Below, piece by piece: positions 18,103 to 25,254 of a stretch of 41,205 nucleotides of DNA. The DNA is from Oscillospiraceae bacterium (GTDB taxonomy: Bacteria; Bacillota; Clostridia; Oscillospirales; CAG-272). Numbering within the stretch: position 1 is the stretch's first letter; the number at the start of each line of letters is the position of its first letter. The stretch lies in contig SVSK01000018.1 in assembly GCA_015064345.1 (NCBI GenBank), forward strand, positions 1 to 41,205, read 5' to 3'. A program made the position numbers and the translations under genes. The notes below the pieces were generated by a model. The model saw only the letters and a program-made list of their open reading frames with translations. It ran no database searches and was not told the origin of the DNA.

Positions 18103-19368
18103 TTATTTGTTCATTCTGATGGGCATTACGAAGTACATGAACATGTTAGTCTTGCTGTCAAGATCGCAGGATGTGCTGTTTTCCGCAACGTCAAGGGCAC
18201 GATCACCGAAAATTGACGCGTCCGGTCGGGCATTAATGAATGTGGGACCCTCAGCAGGCTCGATAACTACTCCCATGAGAGGAGAATTAAGTCTGATTCT
18301 GATCCTGTCGCAGTCTGACGGACAAGCCTTGAGAGATTCAAGGAGATAACGGCAGTTGAAACCGATAGTTACATCCGCGCCGTCCTTTGCGATCATTACC
18401 TTTTCGAAAACAGATCCGCCGGATGAAACAGATGACATCGTAATAGCATTACCGGAGAAATCCAGCTTAACGTAGCTTCTTCCACTTCCGCCGAGCTTGT
18501 CTTCGGTTACGATGGACGCACGTTCAACAGCACCGAGCAGCTCAGCTCTTGAAAGATATGCCTGTGTCATGTAAGTTGTGGGCAGAAGCTTTTCATAGTT
18601 GATGTACTCGGTCTCAAGCATTCTTGTGAAGAAGTAGATACCGTCAATGTTGAAAATTATGTGCTTTCTGCCGATCATCATGGTAAGCTCATCCTCGGTG
18701 TCACGAAGGAGCTTCATCAGCTCGCCGAGGAACTTGCCGGGGATGACCATTTCAGCATCCGCAGGGCTGTCGTTTGTGTCGGCAATAGAGCATTTTGCAG
18801 CCGCAAGTCTGTTACCGTCGCATCCAACAACTGTAAGCTCGCCATCCTTGATCTTGAAAAGTGCGCCGTTGAACGCAGCTCTCTGATCGTTCTGTGCAAC
18901 AGCAAAAATTGTCTCGGAAATAAGGCTTCTTACCTTGTACTGAGGAATCTTGTAAACATTTTCACCGATGAACATGGGCATTGTGGGAAAGTCGTCGCCG
19001 GGAGTAGCCGCGATCTCGAACTTGGAGTAACCGCCGCTGATCTGCACCTTGCCTGTGTTATCAATTTCAAGAGTGATGTCTCCGTCAGGCAGAGCGCGGA
19101 CTATCTGAAGGATCTTCTGTGTGTTGATAACGAAAAGTCCTTCCTCATAAACGTTACATTCAATGGTGGAGCGGAGTCCCTTTTCAAGGTCGAATGCGGA
19201 AATTCTGCAAAGATTGGGATTGTCAAGATCATAATCGCCATATCTCTTGTTCGGCGGGCATTCGAAAAGCAGTCCGTCTACTGAAACGAGAGTATTTTTT
19301 GTCTGCGAGATGCCCGCAGCAGGACCGAGAGCGCCCATAAGCTTTGATTTTTCAAATGTAACTTTCAT
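18103..19368 (-). CDS. dnaN: DNA polymerase III sliding clamp (beta subunit)
   Basis: The ring-shaped processivity clamp of the replicative polymerase. The N-terminus MKVTFEKSKLMGAL and the C-terminal FMYFVMPIRM are typical of DnaN. Internal motifs include KFEIAATPGDDFPTMP in the first part and YLLESLKA before the end. It is 421 residues against ~370 in most bacteria; part of the extra length is a ~35-residue insertion near the C-terminus between VIEP and the final YFVMP strand. The start has GAGGA upstream. It is the first gene left of the putative origin, transcribed away from it with the leading strand. Confidence 0.97.
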   Translation of the reverse strand: MKVTFEKSKLMGALGPAAGISQTKNTLVSVDGLLFECPPNKRYGDYDLDNPNLCRISAFDLEKGLRSTIECNVYEEGLFVINTQKILQIVRALPDGDITLEIDNTGKVQISGGYSKFEIAATPGDDFPTMPMFIGENVYKIPQYKVRSLISETIFAVAQNDQRAAFNGALFKIKDGELTVVGCDGNRLAAAKCSIADTNDSPADAEMVIPGKFLGELMKLLRDTEDELTMMIGRKHIIFNIDGIYFFTRMLETEYINYEKLLPTTYMTQAYLSRAELLGAVERASIVTEDKLGGSGRSYVKLDFSGNAITMSSVSSGGSVFEKVMIAKDGADVTIGFNCRYLLESLKACPSDCDRIRIRLNSPLMGVVIEPAEGPTFINARPDASIFGDRALDVAENSTSCDLDSKTNMFMYFVMPIRMNK

Positions 19369-20079
19369 TAGCGTAATCCTCGTTTATCTGAATTTTATTA
19401 TTTTCATTTTAATTTCTCGCGCACGCGATATAAAGATAGAGATAAGATAGTATAGTTAAAATTAGTAGCAGCAGTAGCAGAGGCTGTGGAAACTGTGGAA
19501 AACTTTTTGCCCTGCTCCGACGTGTTATTTTTTAGTATTTCGCCTATTTTTTGCTACATTATATTATATATTATATGCCTCTGAAACGGGTGAATATTCG
19601 ATAAAAAACAGTCTCAGAAAAGTCTTCGGATATTCCCGCGATTTTCCTTGGGAAAAGTTGGGGCGAAACGTGAAGTTATCAAATGCCCGCTATTTTGAAA
19701 AAATAAGAGTGTAGAATTTTTCGGTGAAAATCCGGTGGAAAAAAGTTTTCAACAGGCAAAGTTATCAAAAGCTCTGTGGAAAAGTCATTTAGATAAATTA
19801 TTTCTGTCGCTCAATGATCATTTTTTGTTGTGGAAAACTTTTCAATAATTTTTTTGGTTTGAAGTGCAGATCAGTTATCAACATAGTTTTCAACAGGTTG
19901 TTCAAAACTTACTTTTGTCAATAAATGAGCAAAAAACGCACATGGAAAAACAAAAATCACGGTTCATATCGGAATTTAAGTTTATTTTTTGCAATATGCA
20001 ATTTTGTCTGTTGAAAACAATGATTTTTCAACATAGGTTTTCAACACCCTGTGGAAAAGGATGTGGGCAAGGATGAATT
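19369..20079. other. oriC: Putative replication origin oriC (dnaA-dnaN intergenic)
   Basis: An AT-rich gap between dnaN and dnaA. TGTGGAAAA-type boxes (complement TTTTCCACA) lie at 19494, 19775, 19829 and 20050. TTTTCAACA forms lie at 19746, 19887, 20009 (inverted), 20025 and 20038. One TTATCAACA is at 19875 and one TGTGGAAAC at 19485. The canonical TTATCCACA is not seen. Location next to dnaN, box cluster and flanking gene order all match a Firmicutes origin. Replication would fire between dnaN and dnaA, both forks leaving into leading-strand housekeeping genes. Confidence 0.85.
19441..19502 (+). promoter_or_regulatory. Putative DnaA-trio unwinding element with two tandem DnaA boxes
   Basis: AT-rich DNA with spaced TAG triplets leads into TAG TAG CAG CAG TAG CAG (19463-19480), a short GC-rich AGGC, then TGTGGAAAC (19485) and TGTGGAAAA (19494) in direct tandem. 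This order is that of the basal unwinding system known from Bacillus subtilis (DnaA-trios, GC cluster, DnaA boxes). A GC-rich palindrome TCGCGCACGCGA lies at 19417, on the dnaN side. Confidence 0.65.
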
Positions 20080-20113
20080 GGGTTATAAGTTGTAAGTTAT
20101 GAGTTATGAGTTG
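20080..20113. repeat. 7-nt degenerate array (AGTTATG type)
   Basis: GGTTATA, AGTTGTA, AGTTATG, AGTTATG at the edge of the DnaA-box cluster, separating it from Family A copy 2. Confidence 0.65.
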
Positions 20114-20139
20114 ATTTAATAAATCTGTTTGATTTCTCG

Positions 20140-20306
20140 AAAATATAAAGTAAAGTTAAAACAAGAGGGGATTCCAAAGGGGAGAACAGCGCAGAATAGA
20201 TATCACAAAGTGATAGATATTCAAGCTCTTCTTCCCTTGGTGCCGGGTGATTCTTAAGAGGTGCCGGCATGGGTACCTCTTAAGTTCTCCACGAAAGTGG
20301 AGACAA
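20140..20306 (+). repeat. Structured element, Family A, copy 2 (divergent)
   Basis: Same layout as copy 1 with changed sequence. GATTCCAAAGGGGAG pairs with CTTCCCTTGG, and an internal hairpin uses ATCAC-AAA-GTGAT. GGTGATTC recurs. Helix 3 becomes TTAAGAGGT with ACCTCTTAA, and helix 4 becomes CTCCAC-GAAA-GTGGAG with a GNRA tetraloop. Pairings are kept by compensating changes. Confidence 0.6.
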
Positions 20307-20349
20307 GGATGAAAGTGTAAGTTTGGTTGAAGAGTGAAGCGGTCAATAT

Positions 20350-20434
20350 TGTCATCCTGAGTGGAGCGTAGCGTAATCGAAGGATCTATTTGAGATTCTT
20401 CGACTGCACACTTCGTGTTACGCTCAGAATGACA
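20350..20434. repeat. Family B palindromic repeat, copy 11
   Basis: TGTCATCCTGAGTGGAGCG to CGCTCAGAATGACA, 85 bases, inserted after Family A copy 2, where Family D stands in copies 1 and 5. Confidence 0.8.
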
Positions 20435-20481
20435 AAACCCGAAGTGCAGTTAACAATGGTGGAGCGCAGCCTGACCCTGTA

Positions 20482-20562
20482 TGACGGGAGGAGTAAGCCA
20501 CCTCCCCTACCGAGAAAGGGGTAAATGGGTGGTATTCGGGGATCATAAGGGTACCCCCTTAT
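20482..20562 (+). repeat. Family E repeat, copy 3, abutting the dnaA stop codon
   Basis: GGGAGGAGTAAGCCACCTCCCC, then CTACCGAG, GGTGGTATTCGGGG and terminal hairpin TAAGGGTACCCCCTTA (20546-20561). The last bases touch the dnaA stop codon. Compared with copy 1 the terminal stem changes from AAAGGG/CCCTTT to TAAGGG/CCCTTA. Confidence 0.6.
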
Positions 20563-20563
20563 A

Positions 20564-22093
20564 TCAACCGCCGTGCTTTATCTCCTTCACTATCTCATTA
20601 ATAGACGCCTCAAGAACGGGATCACGCATGATCTCTTCCTCAACAACACTGATGTTGGAGTGAACAGTGGAGTGATCTCGATTGAATATCGCACCGATCT
20701 GAGGCAGCGACATTCCTGTAATATAACGAACAACGTACATTGCTACGTTACGGGCATTTTTGATATCCTTCTTGCGGACGGTACCCATAATGTCTTCAAC
20801 TGAAACACCGTTGTGTCGTGCAACACAAGCAATTATTCTGTCGACAGTATCTGAAACAGGCTCTGTGTCGCGAAGATATTCGGGAACGCTGTTCAGAACC
20901 ATCTCCATATTGATCGGCAGACCTGTGAGCAGGTGAGTCATGCCCAGTTTTTTGATAACGCCTTCAAGCTGACGAATATTTTCCTGAAGATTCTTCGCAA
21001 GAAAATCTGTAACGTCGATGGGAATATCAATTTTACTCTGAATGCTCTTATTGCGAAGGATCGCAAGACGGAGCTCGTAGTCCGGGGGCTGAATATCCGC
21101 AAGGAGACCTGCTTCAAAACGGCTTCTGATGCGCTCTTCCAGAGATGTAAGCTCCTTGGGCGGTCTGTCGGATGTGATAATGATCTGCTTCTTATCCTCA
21201 TACAGCGCCTCGAACGTGTGGAAAAACTCCATCTGAGTGGCTTCTTTGCCGGCGATAAACTGAATATCGTCGATGAGAAGCATGTCCGCGTTGCGATACT
21301 TCTGACGGAAAGATCTGTTCTGATTGCGCTGAATAGCCTCGATCATCTGGTTCATGAACTCTTCACCTTTGACATAGATGACCTTCATGTCAGGCTTACG
21401 CTGAAGTGCGCGGTTGGCAATAGCGTACATCAGGTGAGTTTTACCAAGACCTGACGAACCCCAAATGAAGAGGGGATTGATCTTCATACCCACGTTGTCA
21501 GCTACGTTCAGTGCGGCAGCGTGAGCAAATCTGTTTGAGTTACCTACGATAAAGTTTTCAAAGGTGTAGTCATCGTTATATGACAGGCGGCGCTCACCGC
21601 TGTCGATACTGTCGATGCTGTCGCCGATTTCTTCATCCTCTTCCTCGTCGTCGGTGAAATCATCTTCGTATTCATCTTCGTCATAATCGAAATCATCGTC
21701 ATCGTCTAAATAGAGATCACGCTCCCGCGCTTTCTGTTCTTCAAGCTGGTGCTTTCTCTTGTTTTCATTGACAATGTTCATCGGATAATAGCTGCTTCCG
21801 TCATTGGGCACGATGGGAGCAAGAGAGGTATCAACGTCAATAGTGATATCGGGAAAATAGCCGATGACTTCTTCAAGCGCTTCGCCGATAAATTCGATGT
21901 ATTTAGTTGAAATAATCTGTCTTTTTGTCTCGTTTTCGCAGACAAACAGTGCCCGTTCAGCATCGAGATATCTGAACTCCATTCTGCCAAACCAAAGCTG
22001 AAATGCATGTGACGGACCTTGATATTTTCCGCGCATTATTTCCAGGACAAGTCCCCAGATCTGGGACAGCTGCATATCATTTCGAGATTCCAT
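20564..22093 (-). CDS. dnaA: Chromosomal replication initiator protein DnaA
   Basis: 509 residues. Domain I starts MESRNDMQLSQIWGLVLEIM. Domain II is a very acidic linker at ~127-156 (DLYLDDDDDFDYDEDEYEDD). The AAA+ domain has Walker A GSSGLGKT at 212-219 and Walker B LLIDDIQF at ~272-279. Domain IV carries the box-binding helix-turn-helix with TGMSLPQIGAIFNRDHSTVH. It melts oriC and recruits the helicase. The start at 22093 has GGAGGC seven bases upstream; the longer frame to 22264 is spurious. It is transcribed toward the putative origin from the promoter at 22140-22168. Confidence 0.98.
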   Translation of the reverse strand: MESRNDMQLSQIWGLVLEIMRGKYQGPSHAFQLWFGRMEFRYLDAERALFVCENETKRQIISTKYIEFIGEALEEVIGYFPDITIDVDTSLAPIVPNDGSSYYPMNIVNENKRKHQLEEQKARERDLYLDDDDDFDYDEDEYEDDFTDDEEEDEEIGDSIDSIDSGERRLSYNDDYTFENFIVGNSNRFAHAAALNVADNVGMKINPLFIWGSSGLGKTHLMYAIANRALQRKPDMKVIYVKGEEFMNQMIEAIQRNQNRSFRQKYRNADMLLIDDIQFIAGKEATQMEFFHTFEALYEDKKQIIITSDRPPKELTSLEERIRSRFEAGLLADIQPPDYELRLAILRNKSIQSKIDIPIDVTDFLAKNLQENIRQLEGVIKKLGMTHLLTGLPINMEMVLNSVPEYLRDTEPVSDTVDRIIACVARHNGVSVEDIMGTVRKKDIKNARNVAMYVVRYITGMSLPQIGAIFNRDHSTVHSNISVVEEEIMRDPVLEASINEIVKEIKHGG

Positions 22094-22139
22094 TTTGCCT
22101 CCGGAAAAATATTTTTTACATATAATTATATACACTACA

Positions 22140-22168
22140 ATTATACCACAAACGGCAGGCAATGTCAA
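22140..22168 (-). promoter_or_regulatory. Promoter of dnaA
   Basis: On the minus strand TTGACA (22163-22168), a 17-base spacer and TATAAT (22140-22145). This is a consensus sigma-A promoter ~46 bases before the dnaA start. Confidence 0.85.
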
Positions 22169-22270
22169 CTCGATATTGTCCGATATTTTTCCCACGAGGG
22201 AGTTTTTGTTCTGTGATTTTTTGATATCTTTCTCTTGTATATTTAGATTTATTTTTTTGTTCAACCTTGT

Positions 22271-22412
22271 CTACGCTATGCGCTAGGCACCAGAGAGATA
22301 TCACCGGCGATATCTCTCTGGACTCTCAGCCGCTTAAGGAAGGGCAAGAGCTCATTTCGATTAATGAATTAATCTCACTCGCTGTTTCCCTTCCTTAAGA
22401 ATCCATCCCTTT
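22271..22412 (-). repeat. Structured element, Family A, copy 3 (variant core)
   Basis: Read on the minus strand: GATTCTTAAGGAAGGG pairs with CCCTTCCTTAAG, the internal hairpin is GATTAAT-TC-ATTAATC, then GAGAGTC. Helix 3 is CAGAGAGATATC with GATATCTCTCTG, and helix 4 is CTA-GCGCA-TAG. The layout matches copy 1 but with different paired bases throughout. It lies inverted between dnaA and copy 4. Confidence 0.6.
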
Positions 22413-22559
22413 GTCTCTGCTGCAGCCAAAACATAAAGCGACTCACGCCAATGGAGAAATCAGTGTTTGCGGCTGACACGCCTGTATGTTTGAACTTGCT
22501 TGTGAAGTTCGATTGACACAGTCAATAAATCGGCTCGTTTGCTTACAGGTTTTAGCGAA

Positions 22560-22812
22560 ACGAAAAATCCAAGAAGGGGATTCACCGAGATTCGACGTAG
22601 TCGAACTCGTCGAGTTGCCCTTGGCAACCTCGGTTAAGTTGGAAGAATTGGAGAAGTTGCAGTAAAGATTACAGATTGCACATAATTGGCGGGATTCGTG
22701 CGAGTACAATTATCAACAAAAGTAAATATCCCGTCCTCCTTCCCCTTAAGTGGACGGTGATTCACAAGAGGTGTGGACATGGAACACCTCTTGTGCGCCC
22801 CACGCGTAGTGC
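22560..22812 (+). repeat. Structured element, Family A, copy 4 (with inserted branched hairpin)
   Basis: The 3' half (22700-22812) is nearly identical to copies 1 and 5. In the 5' arm, directly after GATTC, a 51-base block (22584-22634) is inserted. ACCGAG/CTCGGT encloses three small hairpins: CGAC-GTA-GTCG, AACTC-GT-GAGTT-like, and TTGCC-CTT-GGCAA. The gap 22094-23054 otherwise holds the dnaA and rpmH promoters. Confidence 0.6.
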
Positions 22813-22948
22813 AAAAAAATTAGGTTAAACAAACAATTTCAGTTGAAGAGCAAAGCTGTAAGAATAATCTCCCAAAACCCCAATATATTTCGCATATATT
22901 AATAAAGATAAAACAAAATAAAAATCTCAAAAAAATGCAAAAAATCCC

Positions 22949-22978
22949 TTGACAAACAATATACCAATGATATATAAT
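22949..22978 (+). promoter_or_regulatory. Promoter of the rpmH operon
   Basis: TTGACA (22949-22954), an 18-base spacer, TATAAT (22973-22978), in AT-rich DNA ~75 bases upstream of rpmH. Confidence 0.85.
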
Positions 22979-23054
22979 TAGTTGTCTATCTGCGCGGATT
23001 ATGTCTGCGTAGCCGTAAGGTATTCATATTGATAAAAATTAAGGAGGTGTGATC

Positions 23055-23189
23055 ATGCTTAGAACATATCAGCCCAAGAAGAGACAGAGAAGCAAGGAGC
23101 ATGGCTTCAGAAAGAGAATGGCTACCGCTAACGGTAGAAAGGTTCTCGCAAGAAGACGCGCTAAGGGTCGCGCAAGACTCACCCACTAA
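23055..23189 (+). CDS. rpmH: 50S ribosomal protein L34
   Basis: A 44-residue basic protein that translates as [20 protein letters not shown] followed by [20 protein letters not shown] and ending RLTH. This is the L34 family from end to end ([24 protein letters not shown]), one of the best-conserved markers beside bacterial origins. The start is preceded by a strong AAGGAGGTG site. It is the first gene right of the origin, directly downstream of a consensus promoter, and is followed by an inverted repeat before rnpA. Confidence 0.97.
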   Translation: MLRTYQPKKRQRSKEHGFRKRMATANGRKVLARRRAKGRARLTH

Positions 23190-23191
23190 TG

Positions 23192-23238
23192 AAAGTATGA
23201 ATAGCCTCCGCTAACATAATGCCGGAGGTTATACTTTT
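23192..23238 (+). promoter_or_regulatory. Stem-loop between rpmH and rnpA
   Basis: AAAGTAT...GCCTCCG pairs imperfectly with CGGAGGT.ATACTTTT around ~12 loop bases, ending in TTTTG. It may act as a partial terminator that keeps rnpA expression below rpmH, or as a processing site. It is not strong enough to call a full terminator. Confidence 0.5.
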
Positions 23239-23271
23239 GTCAGGGAAAAACGAAAAAGGAGGAATGATGTC

Positions 23272-23691
23272 GTGAAGTTCTACGCAATACGGGAAAACCA
23301 CCTGTATCACAAGGCATTTCGTGGCGGCGGCAGAAAAAGCAGTCGAACACTGACCGTCTATGTACTGAGAGACAAAGCGGCCTCACTCCTGAAAAAGCAA
23401 AACCCACTGAAGGAAAAGATCAACCGAATCGGTATCCAAGCCTCAAAGAAAGTCGGAGGCGCCGTACAGAGAAACCGAGCAAAGAGACTCATCAGAGAAG
23501 CATATCGCCAAATAGACAAAACCTACGGTGTAAAGCGAGGTTATCTCATAGTCATCTGCCCGAAAAGTGAATGTACGGTCGTAAAAACCGCTCAAGTTTA
23601 CCGTGATCTTATGTATTGCCTCAGCTCGCTCAACATGCTGTGCGGCGAAAATGAGGACGGACACGGAAAAGTCGATTCAGCGGACAAGTAA
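23272..23691 (+). CDS. rnpA: Ribonuclease P protein component
   Basis: A 139-residue basic protein that assists the RNase P RNA in cutting 5' leaders from pre-tRNAs. The family signature (VGGAVQRNRAKRLIREAYR) is at ~61-79, with the RNR motif at 67-69, and GYLIVICPK follows in the central beta strand. The start is taken as GTG at 23272, preceded by AAAGGAGG; the ATG codons at 23264 and 23267 are out of frame. The Cys-containing C-terminal tail past ~115 is less typical. It stands in the standard rpmH-rnpA-yidD-yidC order. Confidence 0.95.
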   Translation: MKFYAIRENHLYHKAFRGGGRKSSRTLTVYVLRDKAASLLKKQNPLKEKINRIGIQASKKVGGAVQRNRAKRLIREAYRQIDKTYGVKRGYLIVICPKSECTVVKTAQVYRDLMYCLSSLNMLCGENEDGHGKVDSADK

Positions 23692-23697
23692 TACCGA

Positions 23698-24066
23698 ATG
23701 AAAAAGCTCCTTCACACAATTTTTGCGGCAATAAAGAAAGCGCACGGGTGGTTGTCCGAAATATTTCTGTTTCCCGTAAAGATTTACAGAAAATATTTCT
23801 CCTCACTAAAACAGAATCCCACCTGCCGCTTTGACCCTACCTGCTCCGAATATGCGCTGATTGCAGTGCGTGAGTGGGGTATTATAATCGGCTTTGTCCT
23901 TGCCGTAATACGCATCATCCGATGCAACCCTTTTTCCCGCGGCGGATATGACCCCGTGCCGACGAAAAAGGAATTTATCAGTAAGGTGAAACGCCTTATA
24001 CGTCATCCAAAGGATGATACAACGCACAGCGAAATATCAAATTCAAACGGAGAAAACAATGTTTGA
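23698..24066 (+). CDS. yidD: Membrane protein insertion efficiency factor YidD
   Basis: A 122-residue protein with the family core [13 protein letters not shown] at 41-53 and [13 protein letters not shown] at ~76-88, both hallmarks of YidD. It aids membrane-protein insertion by YidC at the inner face of the membrane. The start is six bases after the rnpA stop. The stop overlaps the yidC start by 8 bases, so translation is coupled. The C-terminal ~20 residues after VKRLIRHP are hydrophilic and not conserved. Confidence 0.95.
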   Translation: MKKLLHTIFAAIKKAHGWLSEIFLFPVKIYRKYFSSLKQNPTCRFDPTCSEYALIAVREWGIIIGFVLAVIRIIRCNPFSRGGYDPVPTKKEFISKVKRLIRHPKDDTTHSEISNSNGENNV

Positions 24067-25219
24067 TTTCATCACAGTCCCTTTTGGATACGTTATCAGA
24101 TTCTTCTATAACTTGACTGATAACTACCTGTTTGCGATCCTTCTGTTTGCACTTGTAATGGAGATACTTCTTACTCCTCTTGCAATCAAGCAGCAGAAGA
24201 ACCAGATCAAGCAGGCAAAGCTGCAGCCTAAGGTAATGGCTATCCGCAAGAAGTACGCGGGCAGAACCGACCAGGCAACACAGCAGAAGATGCAGCAGGA
24301 AACAATGGAGATGTACCAGAGAGAAAACTTCAACCCTGCAAGCGGTTGCGGTACTCTCATCATCCAGCTTCCTATCATCATGATCCTTTACAACGTCATC
24401 ACAAAGCCGCTCTCTTACATCAGCAATATTCCCAAGGCGCAGATCACTGCTCTTAAGGATTTCATCACCGGTGCTACCGAATCCGGCGGTCTTGGCGTTG
24501 CTCTCGATGTAAAAAATGCAGAGATCGAGATCATTAACTACGTAAGAAATAATGTATCCCTTATGGATCAGTTTGTGGAAAAGGCTCCCGCTCTTGAGGG
24601 CGCTGTTCTTCCTAACTTCACTGTCATGGGTCTTGACCTTTCAATGACTCCCATGCCCAGTCTCAACCCCTTCAACTGGCTTGTGATCATCCCGATCATC
24701 ACTTTCATCGTTATGATCGCTTCCCAGAAGCTTATGCAGAGATATTCCTTCCAGTCTCCCGAAACACAGCAGGCTCAGCAGGGCTGCTCTATGAAGGTTA
24801 TGCAGTGGTCTATGCCCCTCCTTTCCGTGTTCATTGAGTTCGGTCTCGCTTCCGCTATCGGTGTGTACTGGATCTTCCGTAACATCATCACTGTTATCCA
24901 GAAGATTATCATCTCCAAGCTTATGCCCCTTCCCAAGTTCACTGAAGAGGACTACAAGGAAGCCGAAAGACAGGCTAACATGTCAAACAAGCAGAGAAAG
25001 CGCGAGAGCAGCGGCAAGTTTGTTCGCAGTCTCCACCACATCGACGACGAGGAATACATCGAACGTCATAAGGAAGACCTTGCAGCTCTTGAAGAGGCAA
25101 GCCAGCCTGCAGTAAAGAAGGAAGTTAAGAATACTCCCGATACTGAGGGCAAAACTGACTCCAAGGATGCACCCGCACCTATCAAAAATGACGAAAAAGG
25201 CTCTTATAAGAAGAAGTAA
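24059..25219 (+). CDS. yidC: Membrane protein insertase YidC/Oxa1
   Basis: 386 residues. The N-terminal [20 protein letters not shown] and the next helix [20 protein letters not shown] fit the Oxa1/YidC2 group. The cytoplasmic hairpin rich in Lys/Gln follows ([20 protein letters not shown]), then [19 protein letters not shown] and further helices. The tail is charged and Lys-rich, as in forms that contact ribosomes. The start at 24059 is preferred over 24014 because GGAGA precedes it and the family begins there. A ~70-residue extracytoplasmic segment lies between the second and third core helices. It precedes jag, as is standard. Confidence 0.96.
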   Translation: MFDFITVPFGYVIRFFYNLTDNYLFAILLFALVMEILLTPLAIKQQKNQIKQAKLQPKVMAIRKKYAGRTDQATQQKMQQETMEMYQRENFNPASGCGTLIIQLPIIMILYNVITKPLSYISNIPKAQITALKDFITGATESGGLGVALDVKNAEIEIINYVRNNVSLMDQFVEKAPALEGAVLPNFTVMGLDLSMTPMPSLNPFNWLVIIPIITFIVMIASQKLMQRYSFQSPETQQAQQGCSMKVMQWSMPLLSVFIEFGLASAIGVYWIFRNIITVIQKIIISKLMPLPKFTEEDYKEAERQANMSNKQRKRESSGKFVRSLHHIDDEEYIERHKEDLAALEEASQPAVKKEVKNTPDTEGKTDSKDAPAPIKNDEKGSYKKK

Positions 25220-25254
25220 GCCAAATTTTTGCAGTAAAGAAAGATAATAGTATT

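Noticed and set aside
22093-22264. Extended N-terminus of dnaA (57 more residues)
   Set aside because: The extension crosses the dnaA promoter, and a perfect GGAGG site serves the ATG at 22093.
22584-22634. The three-hairpin block looked like a tRNA cloverleaf
   Set aside because: It is only 51 bases, lacks the T-loop, D-loop and CCA-end features, and the stems have wrong lengths.
23192-23238. Full terminator between rpmH and rnpA
   Set aside because: The stem is imperfect and followed by only four T before G, so it was called an attenuator-like stem-loop instead.
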